Shown here: in pieces, positions 9,615 to 18,903 of the stretch
How positions within the stretch are numbered: the first letter of the stretch is position 1
Layout: every line of letters begins with the position of its first letter
Source: Paraglaciecola sp. T6c
GTDB taxonomy: Bacteria > Pseudomonadota > Gammaproteobacteria > Enterobacterales > Alteromonadaceae
Length of the DNA stretch: 64,000 bases
Assembly: GCF_000014225.1 (NCBI RefSeq)
Contig: NC_008228.1
Location: forward strand, 3,038,001-3,102,000
Reading direction: 5' to 3'
Program-made: the position numbers and the translations under genes
Notes under the pieces: generated by a model
Databases searched by the model: none
Seen by the model: only the letters and a program-made list of their open reading frames with translations
Told to the model about the DNA's origin: nothing

Positions 9615-10111
9615 GCCTGACCTCCAACTTCTTTAGCTAAAGTGTAATCGAAAGCAGTTTGCTTATTTTTAGCAGCGGTTTTAATGGCGGCTTTAATGCG
9701 TGGGTACGTACCACAGCGGCAAATATTGCCCTGCATATAGGTATCGATCGTTTCATCATCTGGATTTGGGTGTTCCTCTAGCAACGCCACAGCACTCATG
9801 ATTTGCCCCGACTGACAATACCCACATTGAGGTACATTGTGCTCAAGCCACGCTTGTTGAACCGGGTGTTCGCCGGTCGCTGACAAGCCTTCAATTGTGC
9901 TAATGTCTTTATCAGCGATAGCAGATAATGGCATGACGCATGACCGTATAGGTTGACCATCAAGGTGTACCGTACATGCACCGCACTGGGCCATGCCACA
10001 GCCAAATTTGGTGCCCGTCATGCCTAACACGTCACGCAACGCCCATAATAAAGGCATATTTGGGTCGGCGTCGATTTCTACTGGTTTAGTGTTTAGGTTA
10101 AAACGAATCAT
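9611..10111 (-). CDS. molybdenum hydroxylase, [2Fe-2S] subunit (IorA-like)
   Basis: 166-residue electron-transfer subunit. The N-terminal plant-type ferredoxin cluster is [16 protein letters not shown] plus a later Cys in PIRSCVMP; the C-terminal four-helix cluster is [10 protein letters not shown] and [12 protein letters not shown]. These two [2Fe-2S] centres pass electrons from the molybdenum site of the partner subunit. No signal peptide is present, which fits export as a complex through the Tat signal of IorB. Second-to-last gene of the seven-gene operon; there is a 30-bp gap after the MocA-like gene. Confidence 0.93.
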   Translation of the reverse strand: MIRFNLNTKPVEIDADPNMPLLWALRDVLGMTGTKFGCGMAQCGACTVHLDGQPIRSCVMPLSAIADKDISTIEGLSATGEHPVQQAWLEHNVPQCGYCQSGQIMSAVALLEEHPNPDDETIDTYMQGNICRCGTYPRIKAAIKTAAKNKQTAFDYTLAKEVGGQA

Positions 10112-10141
10112 TTAATGCTCCATTTAGGTGATTATCTTTTG

Positions 10142-10807
10142 CTAATGAGCGCTGTTGTTCGCTAGCGTTTCTTGCCAGCGAGCAAGGTCAATTTGTGTAT
10201 CTATGTCATGCTGTGCATCAGCCATGTCTATTGCCAACACATCATATTGGTGTTGCTGCAGTATTTTACGTGCCCCAGCGTCGGCGTTTAATGCCATTAG
10301 TTGCGCGAAGTAGCGGCGAGGAAAAACGACTGGCGCACCCAGTACACCCTTGTATCTAGCGGCAATGATCTTTTCGGGCGAAGCAATACAATGATGCAAC
10401 ATTGTGGCTATATGCTCACGCGTTAAAGCGACCTGATCAGCTAAAGTCACCAATAAATGGGATGACTCGCGGTTTACTTTTTGCACGCCAAACGCCAGTG
10501 TCGCTCCCATTCCTTTTTGCCAATGATTAAATATATGGGATGTTGCATAAGCAGGTACCACTGAAACAATATCTGCGGCGTTAGCCCCTAAAACGACATT
10601 CAATTCAGTCAACTTTTCAAGCAAAGTCCCATTGGATGTCAGATTATCAAGGGTATGATGCAACATGGGCTTGCCATTCACATCAGCCAATTGCTTGATG
10701 CCATTAAAGCGCTTACTTTGGCCTGCTGCCAACATGAGCGCCGCTATTGAAGGCGCTTTACCATGAGTTTCGTTCATTGAGGAAGCGTTTATTAAGGAAG
10801 CGTTCAT
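10142..10807 (-). CDS. MocA-like molybdenum cofactor cytidylyltransferase
   Basis: 221 residues, MobA/MocA-like nucleotidyltransferase. The signature MLAAGQSKRFNGIKQLADVN at residues about 24-43 and the metal-binding segment LVTLADQVALT near residue 120 are present. In this family MocA attaches CMP to molybdopterin, giving the MCD form used by xanthine-oxidase-type enzymes, which fits the hydroxylase genes just downstream. The ATG overlaps the stop of the XdhC gene (ATGA), supporting this start even though the first 20 residues are a low-complexity extension built on a repeated base pattern (AACGCTTCCT). Confidence 0.8.
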   Translation of the reverse strand: MNASLINASSMNETHGKAPSIAALMLAAGQSKRFNGIKQLADVNGKPMLHHTLDNLTSNGTLLEKLTELNVVLGANAADIVSVVPAYATSHIFNHWQKGMGATLAFGVQKVNRESSHLLVTLADQVALTREHIATMLHHCIASPEKIIAARYKGVLGAPVVFPRRYFAQLMALNADAGARKILQQHQYDVLAIDMADAQHDIDTQIDLARWQETLANNSAH

Positions 10808-11850
10808 TGACGAAGAATACCGCTGATAGATAACCCATTTTGCTGCTCAATAAAGGCGTGGGCCTCAGATAGCATAGATAAAGCAATGGATTCAGGTAGC
10901 TCTCCGCCTAAGCGTAAGCCAACCGGATTAGCCAAGGGTTTAACGAGCTGTTCGCGGGTGGTGGGGATCAAATCAAGCACTCGATCAGTCCGATGAATCG
11001 GACCAAGCATACCCACATACTTTGCACTGCTTTTCTGCACTAGTGCTAACGATTGGGCATCTAATTTAATATTGTGGGTCATAATGATGGCCATATCGAT
11101 TTGCTGTAACCATCGATTTTGCTCAAGCGACTCAATGGCGTCACGTACCACGCTGACACTGTTATCGAAATGACCGTTTCTTGCGTAACTGGTGCGTGGG
11201 TCGACTAAGGTGACTTGCCATCCAAGTTGCGTTGCTATAGCCACCACTGGGCGAGCGTCTACACCGCCACCAAATACGGCTAAATGAGGCGCGGGTTTGA
11301 GGTATTGTTTGAAAACCCCCTGCTGCGTTTCAGTCTTCCGGTCGGTGTCAGCCTTTTTTAAAGCCCCTTCAATTGACTTTGCTTGTTCTGGCGCAGCTTG
11401 CTTTAACGTTAGTGTCTTTAACGTATTAAGCGGGACTTGATCGTTAATGACTTGGCAATATTCTGCGGTTTGGTTACTTTCTAATAGCGCGTACAACGAA
11501 TCAAGCTGCAAATACTGATTCGCCTCATCCACTGGTTGCAACAATATGCGCACCATACCACCACAGCCAATGCCCAGTTTCCACGCCAGGTCTTCTTCTT
11601 CTCGCATATCATATTCGACGATACGATTGCGCCCAGAATCCCAACAACGACGCGCTTGTAACATAATATCGGATTCTAAACAGCCGCCACTGAGCAAGCC
11701 AAAATATTGCCCTAAATCGTTGATCATCATCATCGCACCGGCTTTTCTATAGGAAGAGCCGTCAGTTTCTATGATGGTGGCTAACACCCACTTTTGCGTA
11801 TCTTTCTGGCTAAGCCACTGCTTTAACAATTGATTTAATCTATTTGCCAC
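10804..11850 (-). CDS. XdhC/CoxF family Moco insertion chaperone
   Basis: 348 residues. XdhC proteins bind the finished molybdenum cofactor, promote its sulfuration and hand it to xanthine-oxidase-type apoenzymes. The N-terminal XdhC/CoxI domain shows WVLATIIETDGSSYRKAGAM, LLSGGCLESDI and GIGCGGMVRILLQP; the C-terminal Rossmann domain shows VFGGGVDARPVVAIA and VDPRTSYA followed by IMTHN and GMLGPIHRT. A variable linker (residues about 165-200, Lys/Thr/Glu rich) joins them. It begins 4 bp after the RDD gene ends, inside the operon. Confidence 0.9.
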   Translation of the reverse strand: MANRLNQLLKQWLSQKDTQKWVLATIIETDGSSYRKAGAMMMINDLGQYFGLLSGGCLESDIMLQARRCWDSGRNRIVEYDMREEEDLAWKLGIGCGGMVRILLQPVDEANQYLQLDSLYALLESNQTAEYCQVINDQVPLNTLKTLTLKQAAPEQAKSIEGALKKADTDRKTETQQGVFKQYLKPAPHLAVFGGGVDARPVVAIATQLGWQVTLVDPRTSYARNGHFDNSVSVVRDAIESLEQNRWLQQIDMAIIMTHNIKLDAQSLALVQKSSAKYVGMLGPIHRTDRVLDLIPTTREQLVKPLANPVGLRLGGELPESIALSMLSEAHAFIEQQNGLSISGILRQ

Positions 11851-11854
11851 TTAA

Positions 11855-13216
11855 CTACTCGTTGTCAGTTGATTTATTTGATGTTGATTTAACCGATGAT
11901 TTCTCGGGTACGGTATGAGGATGCACAAACTCCACTCGCTCGTTGCGTAAGTCGATCACTAGCGTTTCAGAAATTTTGTCTTGGATTGCTTGGCGGTTAG
12001 GATCCCAGTAAATTTGTAAAAATCCCAAGAGCCCTGTCGCGATCCCTGCGCCATAACCACCATAGCGGCCAAAGCTTTCCCATAAATTCAAACTACTACC
12101 ATCCAGCTTAATGACTTGAATACCGAGTAAACGCTTACCAGGGGTTTGTCCGTGCCACCAAGCGGTGAAAATACTAAAATAAAAGGCCGCCCAGCCAAAC
12201 CCAAGGCCAAGATCGGCAGCTATTCCTTGTACCCAAGCTAAAAGACTCGGTGGCGATGAGCCCTGTGCACGTGGGCCCTCTATTTCGCTCAAGGTATCAA
12301 AAAAGGATTGAGCGTTTTCTTTTTGTTCAGCGCTTTGGCCAGCTTTTTTACTTTCATCGTTAGTATCAAGGTTGTCAGGGAGAGCCTCACCTTCAGTACG
12401 TGCTTTAACGGCGTTTTCAAAGTCAATATTGTTCACCTCACTTTGATCAATTTCGCTTTGTTTTATATCGCTTTGTTTTGTATCGCTTTTGCTATACATG
12501 CGCTCATACGTTTGTGTCATGGCAACCTCTAGCTGGCTTTTTTGCTGAGGAGATAAATCGTCACTGACTGCATCGCGATACCCACTAAACAAATTTTCAG
12601 CAACCTTTTTATCTATGGGCATAGTCGCTAAATCCGTCGCGAGTTTTTCACCTACAGTCGTCCAGCAAACTAACGGCTCAATGCACTTACCGTATTCGAT
12701 GTCTTTAGCCACGCTTTTGGTTTCAAATAGATATTTCGCGGTTAACCCTATCAAAGCTAAATTTTCGACCTTGTCCAACTCTACATCGCCGAGTACATCG
12801 TCTTCGACTAATTCTGAGCGTATTTTTTGATTTTCGTCTGGGGTTTCTATTACCTCCTGCACGAACTCAATACTCTGTGCAGCAATTAAAAACAGTAAAA
12901 TGGCCGTGACAAATCGCAGCGAAATTCGCGCGACATTAAAGCGTTTTTTCTTCTTTAAGCGATTTCCCGCACGAAAAAAGGTCACAGCGGCAATAAGTGC
13001 CAGCAAAATGTTACTTGCCTGACTTAATAAGCCAATAAGTGCGGCATCTATAATTAGTGCAAACGCGCGTTTGATAGGGCGCGCTAGGGGCGTACCGAAA
13101 AGGGACTTAGAAACGTGAAACGCATAGGGCGTGACCATATTGCGTGTTTCTTTTTGGGTTAAATGAGCGGGATTTTCGGGCGCGTCTTCGGTAGCTGATT
13201 GTATTGGTTCGCTCAC
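11855..13216 (-). CDS. RDD domain membrane protein with acidic/polar insert
   Basis: 453 residues. Hydrophobic segments near residues 45-75 and 100-120, then a large soluble insert (about 125-315), then the second part of an RDD domain (WWHGQTPGKRLLGIQVIKLD with the conserved PGKR-x-LGI-x-V) and further membrane segments. RDD proteins are multi-pass inner-membrane proteins of mostly unknown function; in Cox-type hydroxylase operons a membrane protein often sits next to the MoxR/VWA pair. The insert contains a near-tandem stretch (SDTKQSDIKQSEIDQSEVNN) and is strongly acidic. Starts 13 bp after the VWA gene. Role in this operon unknown. Confidence 0.75.
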   Translation of the reverse strand: MSEPIQSATEDAPENPAHLTQKETRNMVTPYAFHVSKSLFGTPLARPIKRAFALIIDAALIGLLSQASNILLALIAAVTFFRAGNRLKKKKRFNVARISLRFVTAILLFLIAAQSIEFVQEVIETPDENQKIRSELVEDDVLGDVELDKVENLALIGLTAKYLFETKSVAKDIEYGKCIEPLVCWTTVGEKLATDLATMPIDKKVAENLFSGYRDAVSDDLSPQQKSQLEVAMTQTYERMYSKSDTKQSDIKQSEIDQSEVNNIDFENAVKARTEGEALPDNLDTNDESKKAGQSAEQKENAQSFFDTLSEIEGPRAQGSSPPSLLAWVQGIAADLGLGFGWAAFYFSIFTAWWHGQTPGKRLLGIQVIKLDGSSLNLWESFGRYGGYGAGIATGLLGFLQIYWDPNRQAIQDKISETLVIDLRNERVEFVHPHTVPEKSSVKSTSNKSTDNE

Positions 13217-13229
13217 GCGCCCACCTTTT

Positions 13230-14408
13230 TTATTTCTTGTGTAGCGCTTTTATTGCCTCCCCTAAGCCGTCGATCGTCAAGGGATACATGCGCTGTTCCA
13301 TAATGTCCTGCATGATACCGATAGAGGCATAGTAATTCCAATATTGTTGAGGCTGCGGATTTAACCAAATACCATGTTTGAAATGCTCCAAAATACGTTG
13401 CATCCAAAGGGCACCAGGCTCTTCGTTCCAGTGCTCAACACTGCCACCAGGATAGGTAATTTCGTAAGGGCCCATGGTGGCATCACCGACGAAAATCACT
13501 TTATAGTCAGCGCCATATTTGTGAATAACATCAAACACTGACATGGTTTCCTTGCCCCGGCGTTTGTTGTCTTTCCACACGCCCTCGTACACGCAGTTAT
13601 GAAAATAGAAATACTCTAAATGCTTAAATTCCGTGTGCGCCGCCGAGAATAACTCTTCACACTCTTTAATGTGGGCGTCCATTGAGCCCCCCACGTCAAA
13701 AAACATCAACACCTTGATGGCATTGCGCCGGATAGGCATCATTTGAATATCAAGCAAGCCTGCGTTTTTAGCTGTGCCCTCTATGGTGTGAGGCATATCT
13801 AGCTCTTCGCTGGTGCCACTTCTGGCAAATTTACGCAGCTTACGCAGGGCAACTTTTATGTTCCTAGTGCCCAGTTCAACATTGCCTGCTAAGTCTTTGA
13901 ACTCACGCTTATCCCAAACCTTGGCTGCCGAAAAATTACGATTTTTGTCTTGCCCTATCCGCACACCTTCAGGATTGTAGCCATTTGCCCCAAAAGGTGA
14001 TGTGCCACCAGTGCCAATCCACTTATTGCCACCTTGATGGCGTTTCTCTTGTTCGGCAAGGCGTTCTTTTAGGGTTTTCATCAACTCGTCTAAGCCACCA
14101 AGGGCTTTTATTTTAGCCTTTTCTTCTTCACTAAAATGACGCTCAATTTCTTTACGTAACCATTCTTCTGGAATGTCTTTGCCGAATAAGTCGATTTGCT
14201 GCACACCTTCAAAGTAATCTGCGAAGGCTTTATCGAATTTGTCATATTGGCTTTCATCTTTGACTAAACACAAGCGGGCCAAATAATAAAATGCTTCAAT
14301 ATCGGCAAACACCACGCCAGCTTGTAAAGCACGCAATAAGTCCATGAGTTCACTTAAGCTGGTTTTGAGCTTGTACTCTCTTAGCTTAAAAAAGAAATCA
14401 ACCAACAT
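13230..14408 (-). CDS. VWA domain protein, CoxE-like
   Basis: 392 residues. C-terminal half is a von Willebrand factor A domain with the metal-ion-dependent adhesion site FFDVGGSMDAHI (DxGxS form typical of CoxE relatives) and later FVGDATMGPYEIT. The N-terminal half is helical and charged. Partners of this kind work with a MoxR AAA+ ATPase to mature or activate a metalloenzyme, as CoxD/CoxE do for CO dehydrogenase. Its start codon shares one base with the stop of the MoxR gene (TAATG), so translation is coupled. No signal peptide; cytoplasmic. Confidence 0.88.
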   Translation of the reverse strand: MLVDFFFKLREYKLKTSLSELMDLLRALQAGVVFADIEAFYYLARLCLVKDESQYDKFDKAFADYFEGVQQIDLFGKDIPEEWLRKEIERHFSEEEKAKIKALGGLDELMKTLKERLAEQEKRHQGGNKWIGTGGTSPFGANGYNPEGVRIGQDKNRNFSAAKVWDKREFKDLAGNVELGTRNIKVALRKLRKFARSGTSEELDMPHTIEGTAKNAGLLDIQMMPIRRNAIKVLMFFDVGGSMDAHIKECEELFSAAHTEFKHLEYFYFHNCVYEGVWKDNKRRGKETMSVFDVIHKYGADYKVIFVGDATMGPYEITYPGGSVEHWNEEPGALWMQRILEHFKHGIWLNPQPQQYWNYYASIGIMQDIMEQRMYPLTIDGLGEAIKALHKK

Positions 14409-15247
14409 TAGCGGCGCGCCATAAATACCAGTTTTTCAAAAAGATGAATATCTTGCTCATTTTTAAGCAATGCACCGTAAAGAGGAGGGATGGACTTTTT
14501 GCTGTCTTTGTCTTTTAGGGCCTCAGGAGAAATATCTTCTGCCACGAGTAGCTTCAACCAATCGATCAACTCAGAGGTAGATGGCTTTTTCTTTAAACCT
14601 GGAATATCACGTAAGTTAAAAAATGACTCCAGCGCTTGGCTCAGCAGATCTTTTTTGATGTCAGGGAAGTGAACATCCACAATGCGGCGCATTTCGTCTT
14701 GCTCTGGAAACTGAATGTAGTGAAAGAAACAACGACGCAAAAATGCATCAGGCAGTTCTTTTTCATTATTAGAGGTAATGATCACGATTGGGCGTTGCGC
14801 CGCTTTTATCGTTTCGCGTGTCTCGTAAACAAAGAACTCCATCTTATCCAGTTCTTGCAGTAAATCGTTGGGAAACTCGATATCGGCTTTATCAATCTCA
14901 TCAATCAGTAGTACGGGTCGGTTGGTGTTTTCAAAGGCGTGCCACAGCTTGCCTTTAACGATGTAATTTTTAATGTCGTGTACTTTGTCATCACCGAGTT
15001 GAGAATCACGCAATCGGGACACGGCATCATATTCGTATAATCCCTGTTGCGCTTTAGTGGTCGACTTAATATGCCATTGAATCAACTCAGTGCCTAAACT
15101 TGCCGCGAGCTCCTCTGCTAGCATGGTTTTGCCTGTTCCAGGCTCTCCCTTAATCAATAATGGGCGCTCTAATGTGATCGCCGCATTCACTGCCAGTCTT
15201 AGCTCATCGCTAGCAATATAGTTACTCGTTCCATTAAAAGACATCAA
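14408..15247 (-). CDS. MoxR family AAA+ ATPase, CoxD-like
   Basis: 279 residues. Walker A GEPGTGKTML (residues about 37-46), Walker B VLLIDEIDKAD (about 107-117) and sensor segment IITSNNEKELPDAFLRRCFF are all intact, so it should hydrolyse ATP. With the VWA protein encoded directly downstream it forms the usual MoxR-VWA pair that remodels a target, here most likely the molybdenum hydroxylase of the same operon. It is the first gene of the seven-gene minus-strand unit; its promoter should lie in 15248-15400. A second Met directly follows the first and could equally be the start. Confidence 0.92.
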   Translation of the reverse strand: MMSFNGTSNYIASDELRLAVNAAITLERPLLIKGEPGTGKTMLAEELAASLGTELIQWHIKSTTKAQQGLYEYDAVSRLRDSQLGDDKVHDIKNYIVKGKLWHAFENTNRPVLLIDEIDKADIEFPNDLLQELDKMEFFVYETRETIKAAQRPIVIITSNNEKELPDAFLRRCFFHYIQFPEQDEMRRIVDVHFPDIKKDLLSQALESFFNLRDIPGLKKKPSTSELIDWLKLLVAEDISPEALKDKDSKKSIPPLYGALLKNEQDIHLFEKLVFMARR

Positions 15248-15656
15248 TACCTCGGTTTATTCGTTGGGTTAATTGACCACTGCTGTTAGAAGCAGTAAAG
15301 CCATAGATACATTATTTATTAGGGGAATTACGCCCGATTTGAACTGCCTACAAAGACGAGTGTCATTACATACGCAACTTTATTTATGCAATAGTTAAGC
15401 GTGAGCGCAGGTCAATTACCAATGAATAATGCTTAGAGTTAACTATTTCCATAAGATATAGCTAAAAAGCACTTTGAATTTGGTCACTTCGCCTTAATCT
15501 AAGTAACTTGGCCATAGGTGTTAGCAAAACCTAAGGCGCGACACAGTTTAAAATTCTCAGACAGAAAGTGCCATTAACGAATAAGTATAAACTTACGTCA
15601 GCTTAACGACAGACGTAACAAATTAGGCACTACCCAGACCCCAGAAAGGAAAATTT
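15248..15656. other. divergent intergenic region between MoxR gene and cysK
   Basis: About 410 bp holding the divergent promoters of the hydroxylase operon and cysK. I see no gene, no long repeat and no convincing riboswitch fold in it. A ribosome binding site AAGGA precedes cysK by 6 bp. Confidence 0.5.
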
Positions 15657-16622
15657 ATGCAAGTTTATGACGACAATTCCCTCGCTATCGGTAAAACCCC
15701 GCTGGTTAAATTAAACCGTGTTACTGGTGGTAACGTCTATGCAAAAATCGAATCCCGCAATCCGAGCTTCAGCGTAAAATGTCGCATTGGCGCCAACATG
15801 ATTTGGGACGCTGAAAAACGCGGAATATTAACCAAAGACAAAGAATTGATTGAAGCAACCAGTGGTAATACTGGGATCGCATTGGCATTTGTAGCGGCTG
15901 CTCGTGGCTACAAAATTACCTTAACCATGCCAAGCTCTATGAGCCTTGAACGTCGTAAGTTGCTAAAAGCACTGGGGGCGAATCTCGTATTAACCGAAGC
16001 AGCTAAAGGCATGAAAGGTGCAATTGCTGCTACTGAAGAGCTTATTGCGTCAGCGCCGGGCAAGTATGTACCGTTACAACAGTTTGAAAACCCAGCGAAC
16101 CCCGAAATTCATGAAAAAACCACAGGCCCAGAGATTTGGAATGACACTGACGGAAAAGTCGATATTTTCGTAGCAGGTGTTGGCACAGGCGGTACCATTA
16201 CGGGTGTAAGTCGTTACCTTAAAAATACCCAAGGTAAAGCCATTACCTCTGTTGCGGTTGAGCCAACTGATTCTCCTGTTATCACCCAAGCGAAAGCCGG
16301 TGAGCCATTAACTCCAGGCCCGCACAAAATTCAAGGCATTGGCGCGGGTTTTATTCCTGGCAACCTTGATTTGGATATTATCGACGCCGTTGAGCAGGTA
16401 ACCAACGAAGAAAGTATGGAGATGGCGCATCGATTGATGAAAGAGGAAGGTATTTTAGTGGGGATTTCCTCAGGCGCCGCAGTCGCAGCGGCCAAACGCT
16501 GGGCAGAAAAACCAGAAAACGCCGACAAAGTTATCGTTGTCTTACTCGCAAGCGCCGCTGAGCGTTACTTGAGTAGCCCACTTTTCGCGGGCGAATTTGG
16601 TGATACCGAAGAAGTACAATAG
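15657..16622 (+). CDS. cysK: cysteine synthase A (O-acetylserine sulfhydrylase)
   Basis: 321 residues, PLP-dependent enzyme converting O-acetylserine and sulfide to cysteine. The PLP lysine lies in [11 protein letters not shown] (residue about 41), the phosphate-anchoring asparagine loop is [13 protein letters not shown], and the glycine loop [15 protein letters not shown] is intact; the C-terminal [15 protein letters not shown] is the CysK form. It is cytoplasmic and stands alone with its own terminator. Length is normal for CysK. The C-terminus seems intact and could bind CysE's C-terminal peptide; no cysE is nearby. Confidence 0.95.
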   Translation: MQVYDDNSLAIGKTPLVKLNRVTGGNVYAKIESRNPSFSVKCRIGANMIWDAEKRGILTKDKELIEATSGNTGIALAFVAAARGYKITLTMPSSMSLERRKLLKALGANLVLTEAAKGMKGAIAATEELIASAPGKYVPLQQFENPANPEIHEKTTGPEIWNDTDGKVDIFVAGVGTGGTITGVSRYLKNTQGKAITSVAVEPTDSPVITQAKAGEPLTPGPHKIQGIGAGFIPGNLDLDIIDAVEQVTNEESMEMAHRLMKEEGILVGISSGAAVAAAKRWAEKPENADKVIVVLLASAAERYLSSPLFAGEFGDTEEVQ

Positions 16623-16657
16623 GCTCAAGCTATACTGCGTAAACTCAGCGCTTAGAA

Positions 16658-16697
16658 GAAAGTAAAAGGGAGGCATTTTTGCCTCCCTTTTACTTTC
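16658..16697 (+). terminator. strong intrinsic terminator after cysK
   Basis: Perfect 17-bp inverted repeat GAAAGTAAAAGGGAGGC (16658-16674) / GCCTCCCTTTTACTTTC (16681-16697) around ATTTTT. The lower stem supplies the U-rich arm (CCCTTTTACTTTC). It starts 36 bp after the cysK stop. Confidence 0.85.
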
Positions 16698-16748
16698 TAG
16701 ATATCGCAGGTACACTCAACATTGTTATTTTCAACATGTAGAACATTT

Positions 16749-17201
16749 ATGCATTTATCACGTTCACTCTCTTTCATCGCCCTGCTACTCAGCTTTTTTG
16801 CACTTAGCGCCTGTGACGACACCACTAAAACGGGGGCTGGTAAATATGGCATGATGGACACCAATATACCCGAATACGCTGCAGTGCAGTTTTTCAGCCA
16901 TATCTATGAGGATGACAATATCGAAGGCGCGCTTGATTTTGCTAGCCCTAAAATGGCTCGATTAATGAAGTCTTATCGTATTAATCGCAACGTTCAGCGC
17001 CACGTACTCAATATGGCATACGACAAAGTTGAAATTAAGCCCAACGCAACCAATGCAGGGCGCAACGAGTTTGCAAAAGAAGCCAGCGTAGCCTTATTTT
17101 TTGAAGGCACACTTAACGGTGAGATTGTTAAAGATTTGCGCACGGTAAAACTTGTTCGCATCAAAAAAGCATGGAAGGTAGACGAAGTCAGTGTCGAATG
17201 A
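16749..17201 (+). CDS. predicted lipoprotein of unknown function
   Basis: 150 residues from ATG 16749; the frame opens 27 bp earlier but this Met starts a standard lipoprotein signal (HLSRSLSFIALLLSFFALSAC, lipobox LSAC with Cys near residue 22). The residue after Cys is Asp, which in enterobacteria favours retention in the inner membrane. The mature part (YAAVQFFSHIYEDDNIEGAL...FFEGTLNGEI...KLVRIKKAWKVDEV) looks like a compact NTF2/DUF4878-type fold. I do not recognise the family with certainty. Confidence 0.75.
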   Translation: MHLSRSLSFIALLLSFFALSACDDTTKTGAGKYGMMDTNIPEYAAVQFFSHIYEDDNIEGALDFASPKMARLMKSYRINRNVQRHVLNMAYDKVEIKPNATNAGRNEFAKEASVALFFEGTLNGEIVKDLRTVKLVRIKKAWKVDEVSVE

Positions 17202-17265
17202 TGTGCATGTGCTTGCACCGATTCTCCTGCTTTGCTTACTGCTGAGCCATTTAATCGGTAAGTGA
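17191..17265 (+). CDS. possible 24-residue single-span membrane peptide
   Basis: A GTG-started frame overlaps the last codons of the lipoprotein gene and encodes MSNDVHVLAPILLLCLLLSH plus LIGK: a short polar start, one hydrophobic helix, and a basic end. A purine-rich stretch (GGAAGGTAG) lies about 12-18 bp ahead. Without homologues this is only a suggestion; leucine-rich frames of this size also arise by chance. Confidence 0.18.
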   Translation: MSNDVHVLAPILLLCLLLSHLIGK

Positions 17266-17301
17266 CTTCTATCATCGACAATTTACTCAGATGTATAAAA
17301 T

Positions 17302-18471
17302 ATGCTTGAGTCTATTTCGTTGCAGCAAGGGCGTAAACTTGTATTGCACGCCCAAGGCCTGCCAAGTAAAAGCCGCTCTGGCGATCCGGTAACCCATTCT
17401 TTACACTCCCTAGAAGCCTTGGGGTATGTACAAATTGATACCATTAGCGCTGTTGTGCGCGCCCACCACCATACGTTATGGAATCGAAATCCCCGTTACC
17501 ATTGTGACCACCTAACGCAACTGATTGCCAACAAGCAGGCATTTGAGTATTGGTCCCACGCGGCTGCGTACCTTCCTATGAAAGATTACCGCTACAGCTT
17601 GCTGCGCAAAAATGCGCTGGCAAACGGTACGCTTGATCATTGGTATCCCAGAAATCCTAAATTAATGGCTCACGTGCTCAGGCGCATTCACGCTGAAGGG
17701 CCTTTGATGGCTAAAGATTTCGAGAGTGCAAGTACGGCGTTCAAATCAAAGCCAAAAGACTGGGCGAGTAAACCTGCCAAACAAGCGTTAGAGTACTTGT
17801 TTATGCAAGGGGATTTGATGATAAAGGAGCGGGTTAATTTTCATAAAGTATATGAGTTAACCGAACGGGTTTTACCCAGCGATGTGGATGTACATCCCCC
17901 CAGCGAACAAGACTATTGGCGTTTTTTGATAACCCGATTTTTAAGCGCAAATGGGCTAGGACAAGCGAGCGAAATAGCTTATTTGCGCAAGCATACCAAG
18001 ACGGGTATAAAACAAACTATCAATATCATGTTAGAAGCGGGCGAACTCATTGAGCTTGACGTAGCAGGTCTCCGCTATTATGCGTTGCACAGCCAGCTAG
18101 ACGCCCTTAATACCCCTATAAAACGCAGTCAGCTGCACATTTTGTCGCCGTTTGATAATTTGCTTATTCAACGTAAGCGTATGCAAACCCTGTTTACATT
18201 CGACTACTTATTAGAATGCTATGTACCTGCCCACAAGAGGCAGTTTGGTTATTTTTCTCTGCCTATTTTATGGGACACCAGGCTCGTTGCCAGAATGGAT
18301 TGTAAAGTCGATCGAAAAGGCAAGGTCTTGCACATTCATCATTTAGTGCTTGAAGCGAGTTTACGTAAGCTCGATGCGTTTCATCAGGCGCTGAATAAAA
18401 GCTTGAAAGCATTTATAGCATTTAATCACTGCCAAACCTATCTCTTGCATAAGACTACCCATTTATCCTAA
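17302..18471 (+). CDS. YcaQ/AlkX-like winged-helix DNA glycosylase
   Basis: 389 residues. The protein belongs to the HTH_42 family (formerly DUF1006), of which E. coli YcaQ removes bulky alkyl adducts and unhooks interstrand crosslinks. Recognisable blocks are YVQIDTISAVVRAHHHTLWN near residue 47 (the Q-x-D motif carries catalytic residues in YcaQ), YWSHAAAYLPM, and the C-terminal ILSPFDNLLIQRKRM followed by YVPAHKRQFGYFSLPIL. Cytoplasmic. It stands between the lipoprotein and a DUF3703 gene, 36 bp apart from the latter, possibly co-transcribed. Activity on DNA is inferred from the family. Confidence 0.88.
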   Translation: MLESISLQQGRKLVLHAQGLPSKSRSGDPVTHSLHSLEALGYVQIDTISAVVRAHHHTLWNRNPRYHCDHLTQLIANKQAFEYWSHAAAYLPMKDYRYSLLRKNALANGTLDHWYPRNPKLMAHVLRRIHAEGPLMAKDFESASTAFKSKPKDWASKPAKQALEYLFMQGDLMIKERVNFHKVYELTERVLPSDVDVHPPSEQDYWRFLITRFLSANGLGQASEIAYLRKHTKTGIKQTINIMLEAGELIELDVAGLRYYALHSQLDALNTPIKRSQLHILSPFDNLLIQRKRMQTLFTFDYLLECYVPAHKRQFGYFSLPILWDTRLVARMDCKVDRKGKVLHIHHLVLEASLRKLDAFHQALNKSLKAFIAFNHCQTYLLHKTTHLS

Positions 18472-18507
18472 CCTTGCATTGACCCCCCAGTAGATAATGA
18501 GCACAAA

Positions 18508-18876
18508 ATGAAAACTAACTTTAGAAAAAACATTCGATTTGTGGTGCTAAAAGAATTGGCGCGAGCATTAGACGCACGGCGTAAAGGCAACTATTTACAG
18601 GAATTCGCCCACCTGGAACATGCTCATGTGCTGGGTCAGAATTCAACGTATTGGCATACTAAAGTTCATTGTTTGATGTTTGCTTGGGCAAAACGCCAAG
18701 CAGATAAAAAAGAATGTATTGGGCAGTTATTGCGCATCGTAGGTGCCGTGAGTAAAACGGCAGTGGGCGCCCTGCCCCAAGGCAACACAGGGGGGAGTAA
18801 TATCAGCCCTTTTAAATCACTTCCATTACAGGAACGTCACGCAAGAGCAATCGCGCGTGCCCAGGCGCCTCGTTAA
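18508..18876 (+). CDS. DUF3703 family protein
   Basis: 122 residues, basic and helical. The pattern ELARALDARRKGNYLQEFAH, LEHAHVLGQNSTYWHTKVHC and the C-terminal LPLQERHARAIARA matches DUF3703, short cytoplasmic proteins of unknown function often found near glycosylase or metal-related genes. The conserved histidines and tryptophan (HLEHAHVLGQ, YWHTKVH) suggest a ligand or metal site, which is inference. It follows the YcaQ-like gene by 36 bp. Confidence 0.75.
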   Translation: MKTNFRKNIRFVVLKELARALDARRKGNYLQEFAHLEHAHVLGQNSTYWHTKVHCLMFAWAKRQADKKECIGQLLRIVGAVSKTAVGALPQGNTGGSNISPFKSLPLQERHARAIARAQAPR

Positions 18877-18903
18877 CGACACGCTAGTTCACTGATAATG
18901 ACA

